A stretch of 64,000 bases of DNA from contig BCHX01000004.1 of the NCBI GenBank assembly GCA_001599755.1, positions 5,208,001 through 5,272,000 of the forward strand. The letters run 5' to 3'. Positions 32,893 to 42,817 of the stretch are shown here, piece by piece. The stretch's first letter is position 1. Each line of letters begins with the position of its first letter. The translations under genes were made by a program, and so were the position numbers. A model generated the notes under the pieces. It saw only the letters and a program-made list of their open reading frames with translations, did not search any database and was not told where the DNA came from. Source of the stretch: Gliomastix tumulicola. Its lineage: Eukaryota; Ascomycota; Sordariomycetes; Hypocreales; Bionectriaceae.

Positions 32893-34915
32893 ATGTTTTC
32901 CGCAAAGAGTCTTGGGCGGTGCTCCCGCGCCAGGAGCCAACCGTCCTCTTGGACCTCTTTATTCGTCATCAAGAACCAGCAACGAACCCAAGCCACGGTT
33001 CCCTTCAACCTTCCCGCTGCCAGAAATGAGCCCAACGTGCGTAATTCCCCTGTCTCTCATGATAGCAGGCCGAGTCCAAGCTTACCCTGTACCCTATCAG
33101 CCCACTTACCAGAAAGGTTCGCCTGAGCGAGCCAAGGTCGAAGCTGCCCTCCGCCAACTACGATCTCAGCTCCCCGTCAAGAGCAACGTCTTCTACGACG
33201 GCAAGGTTCAACAGGCAGCCAAGTCGGTGGACCAGGTTTTGCCCTCAGAACACCAACAGGTCTTCACCAACTTCCCTCTGGCCAGCAAAGAGCAAGTGTC
33301 TGCTGCCATCGAATCAGCGTTAAAGGCAAAGAAGGGGTGGGAGGAGACCCCTTTCGTTGATAGGGCGGCCATTTTCCAGAGGGCAGCCGAGCTTGCCACG
33401 ACAAGGTACCGATATGAGCTCATCGCCGCCACAATGCTAGGCCAAGGTAAAAATGTCTGGCAGGCCGAGATTGATGCAGCCGCCGAACTGGCTGATTTCT
33501 TCCGTCTTAACTGTAACTACGCCGCTGAGCTTCTCGCGAGACAACCCACCCGAGGGTCCGACGGCATGTGGAGGTTTGTCCCCCAGTCTCATTTTTAGCT
33601 CAGAACACATCAGAGGGGAATCAAGCACCGTGCTAACAGCCCTCTAGCCGTATGGACTATCGACCACTCGAAGGATTCGTATACGCCGTCTCTCCCTTCA
33701 ACTTCACTGCCCTCGGTGGCAGCTTGGTTTCCGGCCCGGCCTTGATGGGCAACGTCGTTCTCTGGAAGCCGTCGCAGTACAACATCTACGCGAGCACCAT
33801 CGTATACAAAATTCTTCTCGAGGCCGGCCTCCCCCCGAATGTGGTCCAGTTCGTACCTGGCGACGCAGAAGATGTTACTGACGTCGCTCTCCGCCACCGC
33901 GACTTCGCTGGGCTGAACTTCATCGGCTCATCCGAAGTCTTCCGCTCGCTCTACAGTAGGATTGGCAAGGGCATCGGCGACAAGGTGTATCGCGAGTTTC
34001 CCCGGGTAGTTGGCGAGACCAGTGGGAAGAACTTCCACCTCATTCACCCCTCCGCCGATATCCCGAGCGCCGCCTACCATACTATCCGCGGAGCTTTCGA
34101 ATACCAAGGCCAGAAGTGCTCCGCCACCTCTAGAGTGTATGTTCCTGCGTCTCGAGCAGATGAGTTCATCTCCAAGCTCGTAGCCGAGGTCAAAACAATC
34201 TCGACAGGTAGCCCCGACAAGGATTTGGGCGCCTTCTCAGGCCCAGTGATCCATCGCCGGTCTTTTGACAAGATCAAGTCCATCATCGACGCCGCTAACA
34301 GGGACTCTTCCCTGAAACTTTTGGCTGGAGGAACATATGATGACTCAACTGGTTTCTACGTCAATCCGACGGTCTACCAGGCCGACTCGCCCGATCACGA
34401 GCTCTTCAATGAGGAGATTTTCGGCCCCGTCCTAGTCATTCACGTCTATCAAGACTCTGACTGGACCAAGATGCTGAAAGCGATTGACCAGAATGGCGGC
34501 GGCCTTGCTCTTACCGGCGCCGTCTTTGCCGAGAGTCGCGCGGCTATCCGGGAGGCCGAAAACGCCCTCCGATATTCGGCTGGCAACTTTTATATCAGTA
34601 CGTCAATTTTTTGTTCCGAATTTCGAGGCTATTTCCCCCCTGGATATCTCCTTGATGCGTGATGTCTTATGCATCCCTCATTATGTCCAGACCGCAGTGT
34701 CGGTGGAATCATCGGATCTTGGCTGACCTTGGACGTTTTCAGACTGCAAGACAACGGCCGCACTCATTGGGCAACAGTCTTTCGGGGGTGCTCGCGCAAG
34801 CGGTACGAACGACAAAGCGGGCAGTTCGGATGTTCTGCGCCGCTTTACAAGCCCCAGACTGATCAAGGAGGAGTTTTTCCCGCTGGAGGGCTACAAATAC
34901 CCCAGTAACGACTAG
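32893..34915 (+). CDS. PUT2: Delta-1-pyrroline-5-carboxylate dehydrogenase (mitochondrial)
   Basis: Aldehyde dehydrogenase family 4, oxidising P5C/glutamate semialdehyde to glutamate in the mitochondrial matrix. The ATG at 32893 starts a basic, Ser-rich presequence (MFSAKSLGRCSRARSQPSS). Introns follow NEPN, SDGMW (about 33576-33647) and SAGNFYI (about 34598-34743). Seen: YQKGSPERAKVEAAL, YVYAVSPFNFTALGG-like element at 33670-33720, LNFIGSSEVF, catalytic Glu in VVGETSGKNFHL, catalytic Cys in YQGQKCSATSRVYVP, and the C-terminal QQSFGGARASGTNDKAGS. The end EGYKYPSND precedes the TAG at 34913. Length is about 560 residues, as expected. It forms the second step after the proline dehydrogenase located 3 kb upstream. 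Confidence 0.95.
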
Positions 34916-35721
34916 ATAACACGGTGTAGATCTCAGTTAAAGCTGGCTGGAGGTGCCGACAATCAAAATAGGACCCAGCTACTCAAGGTTCTATTACTTG
35001 TAATGAGATGGTGAGAGAGGGAAAATCAAGTATTGGTCTTTACTGGTATCACACGACCGGTGATTGAATGGTGCCGAATAATGCAAATTTCAATGCTATT
35101 GTTACATTTCATTATCACCTCGATGCGTGTCATCCCACTTGATGATCTATAGTTCGCCTTTGGTAGCGTTTGTCTACGTACAAAATGAGATGTTCAAGTA
35201 CACATATGTGCATAATGGACAGATATGCGGCCGAAGGCATCGAGTATCGATCTCGCGTTGACACCGATTCTTGTCAGCTAATTCCCCTTCTGAACCAATT
35301 GCAAGGCTCCTCTTGAGCTTGTCTCATCAGCACGCAGCGAGATGACAAATCGCGCATTGCTTTGCTCTCCTTAGACACGCAATATGTTTTTCTACTGCCG
35401 ATAACAGCAACATCTTTACTAATCGATGGGCATGAAACAGAGCCCATGCCCGGATGGCTACCCGATGTATCAGGCACCTGACCCGCCTCTAGATCGGGAG
35501 GGCTCCCGTAGCGTCTCCCCGCTCGTGATAAGAACCGGCACGGGTAAGGGGATCTAGCTCCGCAGACGGAACTGGCAAGCTCTCATCGTCAGAGACCAAT
35601 TATATCATAAATTTCACTTCTGTCTGACTTTTGTCAGAGTCTAGAGGTTTGGCGGTCAACCTTTGAATCTAGGCTATCATACCACCTGCATTGCATTGCC
35701 GTAACAGGAAGCGAAGGCAAC
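34916..35721. promoter_or_regulatory. Promoter region of the second sarcosine/pipecolate-oxidase-like gene
   Basis: The left part is A/T-rich 3' sequence of the P5C dehydrogenase gene. The right part has the palindrome at 35495-35508 and TGATAAG at 35526-35532, within 20 bp of each other. That arrangement would allow pathway-specific and nitrogen-status signals to meet. No gene is seen. Confidence 0.42.
35495..35508. promoter_or_regulatory. Palindrome CGGGAGGGCTCCCG, candidate regulator site
   Basis: Same arms as the site at 28399, with a different central dinucleotide. It lies 214 bp upstream of the ATG of the FAD oxidase. It extends the shared site beyond the core proline genes to this enzyme. 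Confidence 0.6.
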
Positions 35722-37143
35722 ATGACGATCGTTAAATCCGATCCCATTATTGTCATCGGGGCGGGCGCTTTCGGCTTATCGACCGCCCTTCGATTATCTG
35801 AAGATGGCTTCCACGACATCACTGTGCTTGAGAAGTCTGGGTCGTTGCCCTCGGAATTCTCTGCCGCTAATGACATCAACAAAATCCTCAGAGCCGAGTA
35901 CGAGGATCCATTCTACACTGAGCTGGCTTTGGTATGTTTCCAATGTCGACCTCTATTCCCATTCCACCCCAAGTCGGGGAGTGGGTAATAAGGAGAAAAC
36001 GATGATAGCTAACAGCTCTCCACTGTCGGGTCAAGCTTGAAGGAGGCCATTCGCGCTTGGCAGACACCTCTTTTTGCACCGCACTTCCACCAAACCGGCT
36101 TCCTGCATTGTGTCTCAGGTCAAGCACCACAACGGGCCGTCGACACGCTTCAGAGATTTCGCGATGCGGCTGAGAGCGACCCTTGTATCAGTAAGCATGT
36201 CATCGCCATCAATGGACCGGGAGATGTCCGGCAGCATGCCTGGCAGTATAACGACGGACCCCTTAGCGGGTGGCGCGGCTACCTGAATCGCCTAGACGGA
36301 TATGCTCATTCCGCCAACGCCTTGCTGTCCGTCTACCACGCCGCTCGCGAACGGGGTGTTAAGTTCTACTCGGGCGAAAGCGGCACCGTGACTGATATTC
36401 TGTATACGGAGCCGGCATCCGAGGGAGCTGGCCGCAGAAGCACCGGTGTCAGGACCATGACTGGCTTCTTCTCAGCGAAACTCGTCATCGTCGCTGCGGG
36501 TGCTGCCGCTGCCAACTTAGTGCCCGAGTGTTCTCGGCGAGTCGTGGCCAAGTCTTGGTCCGTCGCTCACATCCAACTCACAGACAACGAGACCTCTGCT
36601 CTGCGAGGCATCCCTGTGACGTACGCCCGCGATCTAGGCTTCTTTTTCGAGCCGGACCCGAAGACCAATCTTCTGAAGCTCTGTCCGATGGGAGGAGGCT
36701 ACGTGAACACCGATCCCATGACGGGCGTGTCCCACGCGCCAGAGTTCCTGAATCAGACCAACTTCATGCCGCTTAAAGATCAGAACCAACTGCGACGTCT
36801 CCTGTCCCAAACTTTGCCGGGCTTGGCTGATCGACCTCTTGTACGGCAGTCCCTGTGTTGGTTCGCAGACACCAGTGGCTCCGACTTTATCATAGACTAT
36901 GTTCCCAACACCAGCTCAACAGTGCTCCTACTGTCAGGCGACTCGGGGCACGGGTTCAAGATGTTTCCTATTGTGGGCAATTGGGTAAGAGATATGCTCA
37001 ACTCAGCTAACGGGAGACAGCACGTGGCCCGGTTTCAGTGGAAAGATGAAGGGTCGACGGACTGGGGTGGTAGTGTGAGTTGGCGGTTGGGGGATACAAA
37101 AGAGCTTAGGGACTTGGATAATCCTAACAGATCCAAGCTGTAA
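35722..37143 (+). CDS. Sarcosine/pipecolate-oxidase-like FAD enzyme in the proline cluster
   Basis: MSOX/PIPOX/fructosyl-amine oxidase family flavoenzyme. The ATG at 35722 gives PIIVIGAGAFGLSTALRLSE (FAD motif), LEKS and an INKILRAEYEDPFYTELAL segment that matches the family. One intron (donor at 35932, acceptor probably just before 36045) joins to EAIRAWQTPLF. The C-terminal half has SLCWFADTSGSDFIIDYVP, where Cys matches the covalent FAD Cys of monomeric sarcosine oxidase, and SGDSGHGFKMFPIVG. Length is about 435 residues. Family members accept N-methyl amino acids and cyclic imino acids such as pipecolate and proline. With proline genes on the left and a shared palindrome, an N-methylproline or related imino acid substrate is plausible; this is inference. 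Confidence 0.88.
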
Positions 37144-37658
37144 ATCCCGATTTCGGGCGAATGCGATTTGGGAAAGTGCTGCACATGTATTCATGCATGC
37201 GTTCAATCAGTCCGCACAATGATCAGTCAGAGAATATGTGAGGCGCTTAGCAGGTGTTATGTTAAGGCCTGCTTGTCTCCCCGGTCGCTCATCGGTGGTG
37301 TATGTTAAGTACCGTAAGACTTGCCTCTACGAAATGCCGGGTAGGTCCAGTTCCTCCGGATAACCTGCCCCGATCCGTCATGACGATATTAGGCCCCAAA
37401 AGATCCGGGTAGGGGATGATGGGACCCAGATGATCCTTATCATGTGCTACCCCGCATTTCCAGGCCATTGGCCCGTTATCATATAATATCTTCTGAACAG
37501 GAATAGAGATACCGTCCCTGCACGTCAGATTCTTACCTATCATCCTCACTACCAAGCTACCAGGATTCGACCCTCGTGTACAACCTGTCAAACGTCGGGG
37601 AAACAGAGCAGCGCAATTTGCCAGTGCGAAGACATGGAAGCAGCCAACATCAGCAACA
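37144..37658. other. Spacer upstream of the second regulator
   Basis: Contains the 3' end of the oxidase and the regulator promoter. There are CCGGGTAGG repeats at about 37323 and 37402, but no full copy of the palindrome shared by the neighbouring promoters. No gene is seen. Confidence 0.4.
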
Positions 37659-40543
37659 ATGGCAACCGAGATCGCGTGGCCAGGCGATCATCAAATGCGT
37701 GCGTGCTGCGCCCCGTGGACAGCTTGGAAGCTGCAATTTATCCCTCTCGAGCCGTGCGAAGCTCACTCTCGCTATAGCTGTGTACGATGCCGTAGGCAGA
37801 AAACCAAGTGCTCAGGTAGCTATCCGTGCGACAGCTGTATGAAGCGCCGGCTGTCGTGTGAATTTGACATTCGGGACCAGAAGGTTATCGTCACAAGAGG
37901 GTAAGGGGATGAACAGGCCGCCCATTCACCCACCAAAATGTACCGTATATCATGCTAACTTGAACTCTTTTTTTCCAGATACCTAGTTGATCTTCAGCAG
38001 TCGGCTCATGCAGTGCAACAAATGGGACTACTACCGTCAACTCATCAGACCACCTCTGACCATGAATCAGTCACGCTACAACAAGCCAGTAATCGTCGCG
38101 GTCTGATCAGAAGCAGTACGTTCTTCAACAGCTTGGGATGGCGTGAAAGGGCTCTTCAACTCCCAGCTGTTGAACCCTTAGGAAAGCGAGGACTAGCTAA
38201 CATTCACCGCTGCTTGATAGGTGGCACAGGATCTGGGAACTCCTTGGAAGACCAAGCGTCAACGCCACTCGCCTATGCGACGCCCACGACGCCGCAAAAC
38301 TCGGTGTTTCCCGTGGCTAACGGTCGCGACCAGCGTGAAGTGATCGAGCCAGCCTCGTCCGAGGTGGAAAATCCACTCTCACTCCGGCACTCCGAATTCA
38401 CCAGTTCTTCATCAGGAGAAACGTGTAAGTGCCGACTACGCTTTGATATCCTCAGTGCTACACTCGATAGAGGAAGCGTCCTCCTCCACAGCGACACCAA
38501 CTCATATCATATCAGACTACCTAGGCACATCCTCCGACTGGTCCTTCACCCGCCGCATCCTCATCCTCACCCACCAACAAGTTAACAGGACACCGCTCCC
38601 CGCGCAAAGTCTCCTCTTTGACGGCGCGGTGTATGATATAAACTGGGATGATCCGCCGGGCCAGACTACAACACCAATGCTACCAACGCTCGACCACGCG
38701 ATATACCTGATCAACTCGGTAAAGTTCAACTGTGGCCAGATTTTCCATCTTTTCGAGGAGGAAGATTTCATGCAATCCTGCCACAAGTTCTATGCCAATC
38801 CGACTCCAGACTCATCATCTGCTGGCTTGTGGTATGTCCACTTCTGCCTTGTCATCGCACTGGGCAAAGCACTCCTGGCCCGACCGCAAAGGGGGAGTGC
38901 TGTACCCTGCGGCCATGACTTCTTCATTTCTGTCTTTCGCCGGCTCCCCAACCAGGGAGTGCTCATAAAGCAGCCGCTCGTGTCGATTGAGATACTGTGC
39001 TGCGCTGCCTTATATCTTCAGTGTATTGATCATCGACACTATGCCAACATATTGGTAAGGGCTAGACTTTGCTCAACTCCAGGAGATAAAACCATGAATC
39101 ACTTTCTGACCATGCTGGTAGATTGCGCAAGCATTGAGAATGGCTCTGTTCCAAGGTCTGCATACCGAGATGCCGATGCAGCAGCTGGGAACTCGCTATG
39201 TGGAGCGCTGTCGCCGAATATGGTGGACTGTTTACATCCTCGATCGAGAGACAACCTCGCTCATGGGCCTGCCACCCACCATCCACGACGACGATGTGAC
39301 CTGTCCACTTCCAGACTTCTCGGGAGCCACACAGCGTGTCACTACCTTGCACATGCAAGTCAAGCTGTGCCGAATCATTGCAAACATCAATAAGAGTAAG
39401 CCAAGTCGATGGAGAGAATAGAAAAGGGGTGGCCTTGCTGCAGCTGAAAGGGAACTGAGCCCTTGCATTGATGAGTGCTAATGCCCCGTCATAGGGCTCT
39501 ATGGAAGCAGAGGGAGCCTGAGTCGTAATTACTTAGCTCAAGCGAAAGTGATTCTCAAGGACATCGCCAACGTCGCAGACGAGCTCAGGCAATCGTTCCC
39601 GCTGCAACCGAGTGAGAACGTAACAGGAATATCCAGAATAGCCTCGCACTTGCATTTACTACACCATCGAGTAAGTCAGGCTCCTCTAGCAAAAGGCCAG
39701 TCTTGCCTAGTGCAGGCAATTGCCCTCCGGCTCCAACTCACCCAGCCAACAGTGCATCAACCTCGTCACGCGGCCGCTATTATTTTATCTTCTAAAGCAG
39801 CGGTTCACATCTACCCACGATTACCACACTGCTCTCGAATCCATGAGGACGGTCCGCAATCTCGTTTCCATGTGCATCGACTCATCTCAGCAAATGATTA
39901 CTATTCTCGACTGCCTGCTCACTCAGGGTCTTCTAGGTGCGTTGTAGGATTCTCGACTGTCTTCAAAGTCCTAGAGTCTGCGTTTCACGGTTCAGAAGGA
40001 TGAAAGATATCCGAGCTAATATATCTCTGGGCCGTAGCTATCTTCATGCCTTACGATTTGGAAGCCCTTTTTGTCTCTGGCACGAACCTTCTTCTTGCTC
40101 CTGCCATCGACCCTTCCAAGTACGCAGACGGGAGTCTCTCCTGGCTGCACAAAGCATACGCCATTTTCGACGATATGATAAGCAGTGGCAATCTGGTGGC
40201 TGAATTCCGCGAATCGGAACTGCAACAGCTGGAAAAGATGCTTAGTCTTTTAAATCCTGATGTCGCTTCAGAAGCGAGCGTCACAACAGCCGTCCCGCCG
40301 CCGTTAACTGCACCAAGGGTACATGTGGGCATCGGTTCTATCAACGGGGCACTCACTGCAAGTGATGAGACCCTAATTGGGACGGACACAGAGTCGTCTG
40401 CAGGCGTCGGCGTCAGCTCTCACGAGGGAGACCCTTTCGACACTGGATTTACAAGTGAGCAGATTTTAGATATCGCGGGAGCCATCAATGACCAAGACAT
40501 GGCCTGGATGTACGACACAATGATGGAGCATAATGATTGGTAG
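37659..40543 (+). CDS. Zn2Cys6 transcription factor (candidate proline-cluster regulator, PrnA-like role)
   Basis: Nuclear Gal4-type regulator. The ATG at 37659 leads to CVRCRRQKTKC...CDSCMKRRLSC (CX2CX6CX5CX2CX6C), then an intron with donor GTAAGG after VTRG. The next exon begins YLVDLQQSAH. The fungal TF domain follows in the frame 38443-39050 and later exons: HAIYLINSVKFNCGQIFHLF, LALGKALL-type segment, VERCRRIWWTVYILDRETTS, MGLPPTIHDDDV. After about 40046 a long C-terminal exon carries acidic, Ser/Thr-rich sequence (DETLIGTDTESS) and ends EHNDW. At least five introns are needed; borders between 38400-38460 and 39400-40046 are uncertain. It is adjacent to the proline genes and the natural candidate to bind their shared palindrome. 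Confidence 0.82.
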
Positions 40544-42817
40544 TAGTTTTGCGGCCCGGCACCGCTTAGTTGTGAGAAGAGCAAGTGCTTCCACCTAGCC
40601 ACGCGGTCATAAAGTGCCTAATAGTCTATATCTCTGGTACAAATTCTAATAATCGGAAGGTTGGGACTGGAACAGTCAGAGTATGAGGGATATCTAGCCA
40701 CACAGTGACGCAGCCAGTCCAGGCGAGTTTAGCAAACCCTGTGAGTTGGGATCCTAGCTGATCGCAACAAAGCATGTATGGAAAGCGCATCTGAATTATT
40801 CTACTGGGTAAGGCCGCCCGGCGTGGTACGAGAGTGCTCTGCTCAATACGTCCACTTGAATGTTGCGATTGCACAGCATCTTAAAGCCCTTGACAAACAC
40901 GGTGAAGACCGAAGAGGTCCATGAGCGTATGGTGATGAGAACCTCGGCGACCGCGGGCAGGTGAAGAGACTCAATAGATCCAAGAAGGAGAAGGAAGAAA
41001 TATCTTCAACCACGGCGGGGTAGTCTATGAACAGGTCCTTCAGGATAGTAGTTTGACTCGAGGACACAGCTATTCCAGCAGAATCGAAGTGTTTATCTTC
41101 GGACAATGATGCTGGTTTGGGTAGCGTTGCGTTTCCCAAGAGCCTGGTCGCCCTGCCATTCTACTTGCCTAGATCTTGCAGGACGGGTTAATCATAGCGG
41201 TGAAGCCGCTGCACATCTTGATCATGTATGTATTCGCAAAGACACCAAGGAGAGAAGCTGGCGAGTTTTCTTCTATGAAGGACGTTGCCGACCTGCTCCT
41301 ACAGCTTTTCAAATACCATAAATGCACACTTTTCGCTTTCGAAGTGAGGGGAAAAGGCAGCTAACGAGACGAATTACAGCGTGTATTTAGTCTTGTTTGC
41401 TCGTAGGCGACAGACTGATATGAGACGTTCCGAATGGCAACACATCAAAACATATGCCACCGAACTAACGCATAGCTGCAGGGAAGAGAAGAGTTCCTGC
41501 CCCATCATGCAAGTTGGTTCACCAGAGATGGAATCGGCTCAAACTCGTACTATACGCAAACGATATGGTCATCGCAAGGCGCACCAGCGTGGCTAGCCCG
41601 AGGCATTAAAGGGCGACAGACCATTGAACGACGCTCCAAAATCATCTGGGTCGGTAGGCTTGGATCCGACGCTTGTGCAGGGACCAGGGTGGCAGTGGCT
41701 CGGTGGTTCGGCAGGCACCGAGACACCACCTGTCAGATCACGGACTTATCGGTAGGTAAATAGATGACAGCATGATTGCTCAACGTCTTTATCCTCTTAT
41801 CTGTAGCTGCTGCACGCTTGTGCTCTTGGCGACCCAACGACAATGGATGGTTCTGGGGTTAGTTCATTTCCTGCTTGTCTTATCGCTCGAACCCACCCGT
41901 CCAGGCACACACAGCAGCTAGCGGCTGGGCGAGTGCCTCGTTCAGGAGCAAGTGGGTGAAAAAACCACTGAGAAGCTTCAGTCGGGACCAAATCGAGGAG
42001 ACAGACAATAGGTGGAGAGGCCTAGTACGCTCTCCTTCGAGCCAGATAAACATATGGCCCCAACAATAATGAACCGATAGTACGGTTTAGTCTGTCCTTA
42101 TTTCTTCGCCTACCTGAGCAGCGGACACGTGGGGTTTCGTGGAGGAGCAGACAAGACATAGGTACAAACATACGACGGCCTCAATCTCCCCGCTCCCTCC
42201 AGCCTCCTCCACCTTCTACACCGTGAAAGAGTCGAGAAGGTATCTCAAGACGTTTGGCTAAGCCAAGACGCCCCCCCTGCGCGATCAGGACGAACAGCTT
42301 CTTCGATGCTTCTATAACGAGCCTGGTGGTGGTTGAATCTCCTGGTCATAAACCGGCCACTACCACACCACCCACACCATATTCACGCACGATACCTCAA
42401 AAGCCTGCCTGCCATACCAATAATCAAACTGCCCCGCGCTTCCACACCGCCCTGGAATCACCGGAAATAGGGCGCCCGATCCACTAAGTCACCGTCCCCG
42501 ATGCGGCCAATGGAGGTGCCTACAAAAGATCCCCGGCCAACTGATAAGCGAAGCGCACCTTCAACGGCTTTCCCTGTCGGTCAGTCCCCCATTGCCCAAT
42601 CGCGGCCAAGAAGATAAGGCTCATGATACAAGCAATACGCTTTATCCGACCGCCATGTCATGCGATGCCGTGCGTCTGCACCGTGTCTCGACCGGCCCGG
42701 GGTTGGCGATGCTACAAAGCCCCCTGTTGCCCCGATCCAAACCGCTGGAATAGTTCTCCTCAAGCTGCCTCCTAGCTCAATCGTCGCCAACTCTCCCGTT
42801 CTATCCCACCCCTCACG
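40544..42817. other. 2.3-kb gap between proline block and second amidase
   Basis: No supportable gene. Small frames (for example 41139-40843 minus, 98 codons) are overlapping and unlike known families. TGATAAG at 42542-42548 lies 270 bp upstream of the amidase ATG, and the 100 bases before 42818 are C/T-rich like a fungal core promoter. Confidence 0.42.

Noticed and set aside
37500..37580. tRNA-like B-box (GGGTCGAATCC on the minus strand) and an A-box-like segment
   Set aside because: The order of the boxes is wrong for a tRNA and no acceptor stem can be paired.
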